Assembly (NCBI GenBank): GCA_033439765.1
Contig: JAULSN010000015.1
Coordinates: 310,001-374,000, forward strand
Direction: 5' to 3'
From: Lasiosphaeria ovina
Lineage: Eukaryota > Ascomycota > Sordariomycetes > Sordariales > Lasiosphaeriaceae
Length of the DNA stretch: 64,000 nucleotides
In this document: in pieces, positions 33,464-42,850 of the stretch
Numbering within the stretch: position 1 is the first letter of the stretch
Layout of the letters: each line of letters opens with the position of its first letter
Made by a program: the position numbers and the translations under genes
Notes under the pieces: generated by a model
Seen by the model: only the letters and a program-made list of their open reading frames with translations
What the model was told of the DNA's origin: nothing
Databases searched by the model: none

Positions 33464-34114
33464 GTATGATGCCGGCATGAAAAGAACAAAAACCGGGCGG
33501 GCGATTCAGGGCCTAGAGCTTTGTGCCAGCTCCTGTGGTGTATGATTTTGGATATGGGATGGGCGTTTTTCGCTGTATTCCTAGGGATGTTTGTAATGGG
33601 ATGATAACGGGAATCAGCAGCATGGTAGGGCATTTGGGATGATCCATTTTTAGGCGTTCTTTGCACGGCTATACCCCGTGTGTTGAACGGGGTTGGGGGC
33701 ACGTCTGGCGTTTTTGAAAGGTTAGCCGGCTCCGACGTCGAGACGCTTTCACATTTTGTTTTATTTCTATCGATGTCGAACCGGTTTGGGAGGTCTGCCG
33801 TCATGACGTTCGCTGAAAATATAAGATACGACCCCTTACAAAGCCTACTTACTACCTTAGTAATGTTGCCGGGCAGGTTAGGTAGTGATGAAAATCACTT
33901 CAGCAGGCGCGAGAGAGCCTGAAGCGTATAATGAATTAAAGCTGGCAGTTGCTTTCAGAAACCTAGAAAGTACCTGATGTTTTACCTGCCTATAACACGC
34001 ACATGCTGTGAATCTGCAGCTCTATCATGGAGTTCACAACAACCAGCCTCTTAGTGTTGCATTCTCTCCGTGAAGGACGGGACGTGCAAAGCTAGGTTAC
34101 TTTTGTCTTGTGTA
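33464..34114. other. 3' flank of the SYLF gene up to the transposon
   Basis: No gene seen. Ends at the TA dinucleotide (34113-34114) that forms the left target-site copy of the Tc1/mariner insertion. Confidence 0.5.
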
Positions 34115-34142
34115 CTCCTGTGCCGGGGTAGATAACGTTATT
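34115..34142 (+). repeat. Left terminal inverted repeat of the Tc1/mariner element
   Basis: Outer 22 bases match the right repeat exactly in inverted orientation; two mismatches follow (AC versus TT), then matching continues for four bases. Confidence 0.93.
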
Positions 34143-34328
34143 GGTATTCCCAGTGACTTCCAGGGGGGTATGGGCAGGGGTTAGCCAGGATTCGCCACCA
34201 AGTCAGCCCACTTCCCATCATTCGATTCTAAAGTCACATTTCTACTGGATTCTATAGGAAAAATACTTCAATTTAAGAACCGTACATCCACTTTAATAGA
34301 TCCACATACCACTTCAACGTACCGCGCA

Positions 34329-35429
34329 ATGGCTTCCCGAGGTCTTGCAATCGCTCAGTTGCTCAACCCTTCAACACCACCAACCAAGAGATTCAAAGCT
34401 CCCGACCTTACACGTGATCAAAGGCTTCAATGCAAGACCCTGAATACAATAGGGGGCCTGACTTACCCTGAAATCGCCCGCCGTACAGGCCATACAGTCC
34501 GGCAGGTGCAAACCGCATGCACTGCAGAGCCAGTAACTCCCCAAAAGAGCCGGGTTAGGCGCAAAGGCGTGATCACGACCCCCGAAAAGGCGCGGCTCCG
34601 GCAATGGTTTGAGGCAGAGAGAGCCCACAAGCTCACGCCCTTATATCAACTCAGATATCATCTTCCGGAAACCCTCGGCCTCTCCTCTTACGGCGAGCAT
34701 GCCCTCGTGCGGGCTGTCCACGACCTCGAATATTACAGCAGAATCCGGCCTTATGAGATCCCCAGAACCGAAGCCAATAAGCGTATGCGGGTATCATGGT
34801 GCCAGAACCAGCTACAGTTACGGCCAAATCCTGAAGATTGGGAGAGAGTATTTTGGTCTGACGAAACCTGGGCTCTTAATGACCCAATGTGGAAGAAACG
34901 GGCGGTTCTTCATAAGAACGATGATATACGGGATTGGGCACTGAAAAAGAGGAGGCCGAAGGGCTGGATGTTTTGGGGATCCTTTGCTGGGCGGAGAAAA
35001 GGGCCATCTTTTATTTGGGAGAAGGAATACGGCGGCATCGACGCACCCAACTATATCCGGCATATTGTACCCCTTATAATCGACTTCCACCACCGTAACG
35101 GCAGCAATCTGATCTTCCAGCAAGATAATACGCCGTCACATAGGGCCCGGAGGACAAAAGACACACTAATAGGGGCGGGGGTAGAGATTCTTAAGTGGCC
35201 TGCTTATTCCCCTGACCTTTCACCAATTGAGAATGTATGGCCCTGGTTTAAGGACTGGATGGAGCTGCAAGTGCCTGATATTCAAGATCTTGAGCTGCCG
35301 GCCTTACGTATACTTATGGAGGAAGCGTGGCGCGCAGTACCGGTAGACTGGTTGCTGAAGTTGGCTCACAGTATGCCCCGGCGGCTGCAGTTGTGTATTG
35401 ATGCGGAGGGCCGCACAATAAATTACTAA
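34329..35429 (+). CDS. Tc1/mariner transposase, DD34E, 366 aa
   Basis: Cut-and-paste transposase. A helix-turn-helix N-terminal DNA-binding part (LTYPEIARRTGHTVRQVQTAC, about residues 44-64) precedes the DDE catalytic core. The predicted metal-binding residues are Asp178 (FWSDETW), Asp266 (FQQDNTPSH) and Glu301 (SPDLSPIENVWPWFKDWM). Exactly 34 residues separate Asp266 and Glu301, the DD34E signature of Tc1-like elements such as fungal impala. A WGSF motif and a basic stretch lie between the two Asp residues. The frame is intact and uninterrupted, with all three catalytic residues present, so the enzyme may be active. Confidence 0.93.
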   Translation: MASRGLAIAQLLNPSTPPTKRFKAPDLTRDQRLQCKTLNTIGGLTYPEIARRTGHTVRQVQTACTAEPVTPQKSRVRRKGVITTPEKARLRQWFEAERAHKLTPLYQLRYHLPETLGLSSYGEHALVRAVHDLEYYSRIRPYEIPRTEANKRMRVSWCQNQLQLRPNPEDWERVFWSDETWALNDPMWKKRAVLHKNDDIRDWALKKRRPKGWMFWGSFAGRRKGPSFIWEKEYGGIDAPNYIRHIVPLIIDFHHRNGSNLIFQQDNTPSHRARRTKDTLIGAGVEILKWPAYSPDLSPIENVWPWFKDWMELQVPDIQDLELPALRILMEEAWRAVPVDWLLKLAHSMPRRLQLCIDAEGRTINY

Positions 35430-35508
35430 TTTTTGGCTTAAAAGACCCTTGTTTATTGTAGAAGCCTTAGCGCTTGATAGTGGCAAATGTGGTCTTGGCA
35501 GGTAGCGA

Positions 35509-35536
35509 AATAACAATATCTACCCCGGCACAGGAG
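35509..35536 (-). repeat. Right terminal inverted repeat of the Tc1/mariner element
   Basis: Inverted copy of 34115-34142 with two mismatches. It is followed directly by the TA target duplication. Confidence 0.93.
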
Positions 35537-35686
35537 TAGGACAACCAAGTGTAATGCTATATACAGTTACAATGCAGATAAATAAATAAAAAAGATTCCC
35601 ATCATTCCAAAGAGGTCAACGCTTTCCGCTTCTAGATATATATTCAAAATACGAGGAATAGGGGATAGTGAGAAAAGAAAAGATTT

Positions 35687-38600
35687 TTACAGCTTGCCAC
35701 TGCTGCCCTGGGCCAGCTCGGCCGCAGCGCCACCAATGGCCAGCTTGCCCGTTTCCTTGACCTTGGTCTGGAAGATGACCTTGTTTCCCTCCTTCCACAT
35801 CTCGGTGACGAGCGTCTGGCCGGGGTTGACGGTGCCAGCGAAGCGCACCTTGATGTTCTTGACCGGGCCGAATCTATTTATCAGAGTGTGTCAGTCTTGC
35901 TCTTGATTGCGATGCTCCAGTTTTCCAGCTTTTGCCGCTGTTACTTATTTGTCGCACTGGCTTCTAGTCTCGTCTAAGAGCCCGGACAAGGCGGGTGTGG
36001 ACAGTGGATGAACGCGTGGCAAAAGCTGACCAGCGGGTCGGGGCGGGGCGGGGAAAGATGAGGCAGCGAGAAGATTGATTTGTCACGTACTTTTCATAAA
36101 CGACCTTGCCGGCAATGCCGAAGAAGCACAACCCGTGCAGAATGGGTTGCTTGAAACCGCCCATCTTGGCGAAGTTAGGGTCGACGTGGAGGGGGCTGGA
36201 TTTTGGTTCACGTGTCAGCGAAGTTCTTCGTATTTCTCCACTGCCACATCTGAAAGAGGAGAAAGGGGGTTTACTCACTTGTAGTCGCCGCTCAGACGGT
36301 ACAGGGCCGCCTGCTCCTCGGTGGTCTTCTCCTCGACCACAGCGTCAGGCATCCGGTTTGGTGGCTTGTTGGCAGCGGTGCTGGCGCCGCGGTCGGCAGG
36401 CTTCTTCTGGCCGCCAAAGCCGCCACAGCCGCGGAGGAACACTGTCATCTCGTTGTAGAAGATCTCCTCGCCCGTCTCGGCGTTGGTAGTGGTGATGCCG
36501 CTCTTGACCACGGCCGCGTTGCCCTTGTCCACCACCTCAAGCAGCTTACCCTTGGAGATGAGGCGGCCGGACGTGGGGATTGGGTACTTCTTCACCTCAA
36601 GATATTGCTCCCCGTGCAACAGCATCATGGGATTGAAGTTTGGTACGAGCTCCTCTAGGCTGTAGGGAAGCTCGGCGTCGAAGGGGGGGATCACTCCAAA
36701 GGTCGGGAGGACTTGAAAGTCATCGCTACCCTCGCTTTACGAAAGAGTTAGCCAGTGGACAGGGAAGCTCGTGAATAATATGTTAAACTTACAAAACGTA
36801 TCTCAAGTCGTTGCGCTTCGCCCCGATGCCGAGGTTGTAGAGCATAACGTCGCGCTCGGTGTACTTGAACTCGGTGCCTGCGGCTTCCGCTTTGAGAGCC
36901 TTTTGGATGGCCTCGCGATATTGGTTGCCGGATGATTCACTCTACATAGAACAGCCAAAGTGTTAATATATCATGACATTCTAGTCTATATGGCTATGAT
37001 ACATGTATAGGAGGCGAGATCGTTGGTTTTGGTACACAGGAAAAGGGGGGATCATACCTTTCCATCACTCCGGTTCTCCACGTTGGCCATGATCTTCTGC
37101 AGGCTGTCTTGGGTCTTCTCGGGGTGGTCGGCGCGGCTGTCAAAGGTAACAATGTCCTTCCAGTGCTTGACGACCGCCTCGGGCGTGAGCGGCACGTCGA
37201 CGGGGAAGCCGTGGCCACCCGTCCGCTGCCATCTTGTCTGACCAACCCAGCCGCTGCCGACCTCGTACAAGGCGCCGGTGGGGTTCTTGGGAACCTTGTC
37301 GCTGGAGAGAGCCAGGACCAAGGGCGCGATGTACTCGGGCTTGAAGGCCTGGACGAGCTCCTCGGGCAGGATTGTCTTGGTCATGGCTGTGCCGGCGTTG
37401 GGGGCAATGGTGTTAACGAAAATGTTGTACTTGAAACCCTCGAGGGCAAGGGCTCGGCTGAAGCCCAGAATGGCGCATTTCTAGAAGGTGGCATGTCAGT
37501 AATCACAATTCGTCCAGTTTCGAGATTGAGTGTGGCCACTTCAGCTTACCGCCGCAGAGTAGTTGGCCTGACCAAAGTTGCCGTAGATACCGCTGGTCGA
37601 GGTAGTGTTGATAACACGGCCGTACTTCTGCTTCAGGAAGTATGGCCACGCAGCCTTGGTGACCTTGTAGGTTCCGCGAGCGTGGACATTCATGACGGGG
37701 TCCCAGAGGCTGTCGTCCATGTTGTTGAAAGCCTTGTCCCTGAGGATTCCGGCGTTGTTCACGACGATATCGACACGGCCAAAGGCGTCAATGGCAGCCT
37801 TGACGACCGCGTCGCCGTCCTCGGCCGAGAACTTGGCACCGACGGCCTTGCGGCCCATCTTCTTGATCTCGTTGACCACGTCGTCGGGGTTCACGAGGTC
37901 ATTGACAACCACGTCGGCGCCGTGCCTGGCAAAGGCCAAGCAGTATGCGCGGCCAATGCCAGCACCGCCTCCGGTGACGAGGGCAACGCGGCCGGTGAAG
38001 TCGAGCTTCTCGCCCTTGTCGTTGGGGCCCATCTTCATCGAGTCCTCGAGGAGCGACAGGAAATCGTTGGGCCCGCTGGGGTACTGGGGGTTGGAGAAGT
38101 CGATGACTTGGTCCCACTTCTTGATGATGGCGCCCGGGGTGTAGCTGTCGTCGCACTTGAGGAGCTGGCCGCTGGACCGCTCCCAGCGCAGCTTGGCAAT
38201 GTGGCCGCCGCCGACCTCGAAGATGGAGCCGCTCTCGCTCGTGTTGTTCTTGTGGACCAATACAGCCACAAGAGGCACGACCCACTCGGGCCTCATGAGG
38301 GTGAGGAGGTCAGGGGGCATGACGGTCTCGGTCATGCGGCTGGCAGCGATGGGGGCGATGACGTTGGAGATGATGTTGTACTTGGCGCCCTCCTTGGCCA
38401 GGGTCTCAGTGAAGCCAACCATGGCGAGCTTGGCAGCCGAGTAGTTGGCTTGGCCGAAGTTGCCGAAGAGGCCGGCGGCCGAAGCCGTGTTGATGACACG
38501 GCCGTACTTTTGCTTGCGGAAGTGCGGCCAGGCGGCGCGGGCGCACTTGTAGCTACCCTTGACGTGGACCTTAAAGATGAGGTCCCAGTCTGCGTCCTTC

Positions 38601-39035
38601 ATGTTCTTGAAGCTGACATCACGCAGGATGCCGGCGTTGTTGATGAGGATGTCAATGCGGCCAAAGCTCTTGATGGCCGTCTCGATGATCTTGTCGCCAT
38701 CCTCGACGCTGTTGTAGTTGGCAACTGCCTTGCCGCCTGCGGCCTTGATCTCGTCGACGACAACATCGGCAGCCTATTGATTCAGGGCTGTTAGTTGGCA
38801 CGTTTCTCTTCCATTTTCCCCCATTTTCTTTTTCTTTTTTTTTCTTTTTTTTTTGCCTGCACTATTATTTACTGACCTTGCTGGAGGCGCCCTCGCCCTT
38901 GAACGATCCGCCGAGGTCGTTGACGACGACACTGGCTCCGCGCGAGGCAAAGAAGGTGGCATAGGCCTTGCCGAGGCCACCGCCCGCGCCTGTGACGACG
39001 ACGACCTGGCCGTCGTATCTCAATTGGTCTGACAT
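35687..39035 (-). CDS. fox2: Peroxisomal multifunctional beta-oxidation enzyme Fox2 (hydratase-dehydrogenase), 900 aa
   Basis: Multifunctional enzyme type 2: 2-enoyl-CoA hydratase 2 and (3R)-hydroxyacyl-CoA dehydrogenase steps of peroxisomal fatty-acid beta-oxidation. Seven exons: 39035-38877, 38773-37550, 37480-37058, 36941-36793, 36734-36279, 36195-36091, 35873-35687 (901 codons). Two tandem short-chain dehydrogenase domains come first. The first has [13 protein letters not shown] and [12 protein letters not shown], the second [12 protein letters not shown] and NYSAA/KCAILGF, whose catalytic-lysine side is split by an intron. The C-terminal MaoC-like hotdog domain has the hydratase signature [12 protein letters not shown]...[13 protein letters not shown]. 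The protein ends SSGKL, a weak variant of the SKL-type peroxisomal signal. It is divergent from the Tda10-like kinase, with 1.8 kb between the starts. A long plus-strand frame over the gene is an antisense shadow. Confidence 0.95.
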
Positions 39036-40836
39036 CGCGATGTGCGAAATGTGTTGTTGGTGCTGGGGCAGCTGTGCTGGTGCTGCGCGAAATAATGGCT
39101 TCCGCGCGGGTTACGGGCGGCGATGGGCTAAATAGGTAGCAGTTCACAGATTTGCACGTTGCATGCAGATACCCTCAAAATATGGCCGGTTGATTGAAGG
39201 GGGTTCCGGGTTGGAATGCACGGCAACTGTTAATAGCGATTGAGCCGGAAAAGCGCTTCCACTTGTTCTAAATACCTGAGTCTCGGGAGGTCATTAGGGG
39301 CCTTGCTGCGCCCACTGTTGCCGGGCTCTTGAGCCGAGGCACCACGCCCGGCCAATCGCCCTGTCACTTCTTACCCCACAAGCTCTTCTGCCGAGGGCGG
39401 GGCACTAGGGGGCCAAGCTTGGCCACTGTCCATCACATGCAAACCAAATCTGGGGCACCCGGGCGGGTGTGCTTTTCCCAGCTAGATGACGAAACCGGGG
39501 TATTAAGGTAAGGTCAGCGTTGTTGGTGGCTTCTGCACTGCAAAGCCGCACCGACAGTTTATGTTGCTGCATCTGCCATGGGACTGAAGTTAAGGTACGG
39601 AGGGCGCCTTTAAGATTTTCTTTAATTTCTTTAGTCCCATATTTTATTTCTGCGTGTTTGTTTACTTTGGATACTGTCGTATCGCCCTTCCTCCGGACTT
39701 GCTGTTTTGGCCTAGCGTAAATACGTGCATACCGTATGTATGTATGTACACGAACTGGGCCCCATCGGTGAGGCCATGGATCAGGTCAAATACCCGGGGT
39801 ACGTATTTGGTTTGGCGGCCGAGCTTAGAACATGTGCTTGTCCAATGTCGGCGGTCACATGAGTCGCCGGAAACCGCTCTCTCACGAAACACCGAGACTG
39901 GCCTGATCGGAGATATCCGTACACGCACGCACGCATCCGCACCTTGAGTAACATTGAAAGCACAAGGGGGAAAGAAGCTGGGAATGGAACAACTTGAAGT
40001 CCGGAATGGGTGTCGGGAGAGTTTCCGGAAGTCTTTTGGCTGTGTGCCCCGAGCTCTATTCTTTTCATTTAAGGTTTGGCGCAGCCTGACGTATCCCGTA
40101 TTATCTTGCCTTATTCCTTGACGCGGGAACCGTAACACAACCTTTGACAGGCGTGAAAATATTCCCAGCTCCCCCAACCAACGGTAATTGAGGCGACAGA
40201 GATTGCTGCCTTTCCAACAGTCTGGGCTGCTGCTGAGCTCCCGGCAGCTCCCTCGTCCCGTCGGCCGCCTGGGGCGAGAGAAATTCGCCTATTTGCTACG
40301 TCGAACGGAAATGAAAAGTGGAAAGCGGAGAGCTCCCCCACATTCCCCAGCGCCAATTGCAATTGCTGCCCTTGCGGCCTAGCGCAGACAGCGGAGACCC
40401 CCTCAGGTCAGCTCTGTCGTCATCGGAGGATCCTCCATTCATTCCCCCACGAAACAAAAACGAGGCTCCCACGAGGCTGCCGCAGGCGGACGGTCGACTC
40501 GACTGGCTGGAACCACGAGCCCCCGCCCACCTCATATGCTTGCGTGCCCAACTGCGACTCGGACACGACTGCACGAACGACAGGAGCAAACGCCCGTTTT
40601 GATTTGCCCAGAGGCTGCTTGCCACGCGAGTCCACCTGCGAAACCTAAACTTAGTTGGCGGCTAGGATTCCCGCAAGTTTTCCGCGGGGTAATAAAGGGG
40701 GAAAACCGAACGAGTATTCAGTACATACTTTGGTACTGCACCGATACCAACCTGCAACTTGAAGTGCCACGGAGCCGGGAAGCGAAAAAGGACGGAGAAC
40801 CTACAGTCCCAGGCACAGTACCTACCTTAGTTGGGC
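39036..40836. other. Divergent promoter region between fox2 and the Tda10-like kinase
   Basis: No gene seen. Apart from the CCTCGG pair it carries GTATGTATGTATGTAC near 39736-39750 and a CGCACGCACGCATCC tract near 39925. The open frames at 39662-40177 (-) and 40536-41168 (+) have no domain and overlap the promoters or the first exon of the kinase in another frame. Confidence 0.45.
39334..39396 (-). promoter_or_regulatory. Two CCTCGG motifs upstream of fox2 (possible fatty-acid response sites)
   Basis: CCGAGG on the plus strand at 39334-39339 and 39391-39396, so CCTCGG in the direction of fox2, about 300 and 360 bases upstream of its ATG. CCTCGG is the core bound by the FarA/FarB fatty-acid regulators of Aspergillus. 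Two copies within 63 bases ahead of a beta-oxidation gene is suggestive but could be chance. Confidence 0.35.
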
Positions 40837-41982
40837 ATGGCCGCCACACCAGACGAGCCGCTGCTGTCGCGCGTTGTCGACGACAAGTCACCCATCTGCA
40901 TCCCCTTCATCCTGTCGCGGCTCGAGACGTACAAGCAGCACCACCACTACCAGCCACGCCGACCCTTCATCATCGGGCTGAACGGCGTGCAGGGCGTCGG
41001 CAAGACAACCTTGGTTCGCGCGCTGGCCGAGACCCTCCGGGACCGCGAGGGTCTGTCGACGCTGGTCGTCAGTATCGACGACTTCTACCTGAGCCATGCC
41101 GACCAGCTGGCTCTGGCCGCCGCGCATCCAGACAATGCGCTGGTGCAGTACAGGGGCGAGCCCGGTAGGTCGTGTCTTTGTCTTACTTCCTTTCTCTTCC
41201 CCCCTCCCCTGTGTAGAGAGATAGAGAGAGAGAGAGAGAAAAGAAGAGAAGAGAGAAAAGAATAATTGGCCAGCCATGAAACACGTTACCGAGATACCCA
41301 TAAAAGGTTGACCCGTCAGAGGAACCCACACTGACAAGTAGGGGGTGTCGCTTAACTCGCCACCCCACCCCCTTTCCATGCAGGCACGCACGACATGGCA
41401 TTAGCAAAGTCATTCTTTTCCGCCCTATGCCGCGGCGAGCCCGCCAAGGTGCCCCGGTACGACAAGGCCGCCTTCTCGGGGCTGGGCGACCGGCTGCCCG
41501 AGACCGAGTGGACGGTTGTCAACACCGAGGACAGCGCGCAGCCGCCCGTGCAGGTCATCATCTTCGAGGGGTGGTGCGTTGGGTTCCGCGCGCTCGACGA
41601 CGCCGCCGTCGAGGCCAAGTGGAAGAGCGGCGACACCCGCACGCTGCACTCGCACACGCTCGAGCACCTGCTGCTCGTCAACTCGGCCCTGCGCGACTAC
41701 GACGCCATCACGGACCTGTTAGACGTCTTCATCCATGTCGACGCTGAGGACACGCAGTACGTCTACGACTGGCGGCTCGAGCAAGAGGCACAGCTCCGCC
41801 GTGAGCGCGGTACCGGCATGCCTGACGAGCAGGTTGTCAAGTTCGTCGACGCTTACTACCCGGCGTACGAGCTCTTCTCCGACGGCGTGCGCCGCGGCAT
41901 CTTCTACCCCGACCGGCCGGGTTGCCAGCTGCGCCTGGTCGTGGGCCGTGACAGGACCGTGAAAGAGTCCATCGTCATATAG
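40837..41982 (+). CDS. P-loop kinase of the Tda10 / glycerate-kinase-like family, 308 aa
   Basis: Exons are 40837-41164 and 41384-41982; the 219-base intron contains a GA-rich microsatellite. The Walker A motif is GLNGVQGVGKTT (residues 47-58). It is followed by VVSIDDFYLSHAD with the acidic DD motif, then YRGEPGTHDMALAKSFF across the splice and VPRYDKAAFSGLGDR, the pattern seen in yeast Tda10 (YGR205W) and plant/bacterial D-glycerate 3-kinase or phosphoribulokinase-like proteins. VIIFEGWCVGFRAL is the Walker B-like region. Length fits the family (about 290-310). The true substrate of the fungal protein is not established from sequence. Start chosen at the first ATG of the frame. It converges on the Ecm11-domain gene. 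Confidence 0.88.
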
Positions 41983-42850
41983 ACAATGACGCCGTTGTGA
42001 TCTAGTCAGTCATGGTGATAACAGGAGTGGGGAGAGCGGAATATTTACTTGCATTTGCAAAACTACATGCCTACCTTACCACCTTAGCTAGCTAGCTACC
42101 CACAAGCTATCTATGGATTTGCAGGACTGTTGAACCTGCTCCGCCAAGACACGGCCGCCTCTGCCAATGCCACCAGACAGGAGAATATGAGAAAAAAAGA
42201 AGAAAAGAAAAGAAAGAGAAAGAAAACGTATCTGTATTCCATGTAAATGCAAGCCGTGAGTTCCCCGTTTCCGTGCCGCCCCGCATGGTCGTCATAAATA
42301 ATAGGTTCGTGATTCATCAGTGTCGTTGTCATGTATACACCCCTTGTATCCCCTTTGTAATGAACCAACCCCCTTGGAAGGGTAATTTTGTTTGTTTTTT
42401 CGTCGGTTTTGTGTTTCGTCATCAAGCCGTGAGCAAGTTCTTGGAAGAGAGTGCTGGCCGCCGTCATTCCATCCGCCCAGCTGTCATCATATATATATGT
42501 CCTTGACGGCAATAGGGACGGAGCAAAGAGAGAAAGAGAGAAAAGAAAACGCCCGAAGCAAAACGAATTACCGAGCGAGAAAACAAAAGAGACGGAAGGA
42601 AATGAGAAAATCATCTGGATAGTCTCACACCTACACACTCACAACGTTAATGCCATCACACGAGGAAAAAATGCACCCACCCTCTCTAGACCAAGCACCA
42701 ACACAACAAAACGCACTTGAGCAAGGCGAAAGAGGTCAACTCCCCGCGCGGTTTTGCAACTGACTGGGAACAGCAACAAGACGGAAGCAGAGAGGAAGGG
42801 TCGGGGAGAAAAGAAACAAAGGGGAAAAAAAAAAGTTCTGGGCAACCGCC
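41983..42850. other. Convergent 3' spacer
   Basis: AT-richer than the flanking genes, with purine-rich AAAGAGAGAAAGAG tracts near 42190-42225 and 42525-42600, CTAGCTAGCTACC near 42088 and a short TATATATA near 42489. No gene seen. Confidence 0.45.

Larger units (their letters stand above)
34115..35536 (+). mobile_element. Tc1/mariner DNA transposon, apparently complete, 1422 bp
   Basis: The ends are inverted repeats of about 28 bases beginning CTCCTGTGCCGGGGTAGATA: left at 34115-34142, right at 35509-35536 on the other strand, with 26 of 28 positions identical. Each end is flanked by TA (34113-34114 and 35537-35538), the target duplication made by this superfamily. One intact transposase ORF fills the inside. 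No stop codons or obvious C-to-T decay are seen, suggesting a young insertion. It sits in the spacer between the SYLF gene and fox2 and does not break either gene. Confidence 0.93.

Noticed and set aside
37109..38794. 561-codon open frame on the plus strand across fox2
   Set aside because: It is antisense to well-supported fox2 exons and crosses fox2 introns; the long frame is a by-product of GC-biased codons on the opposite strand.
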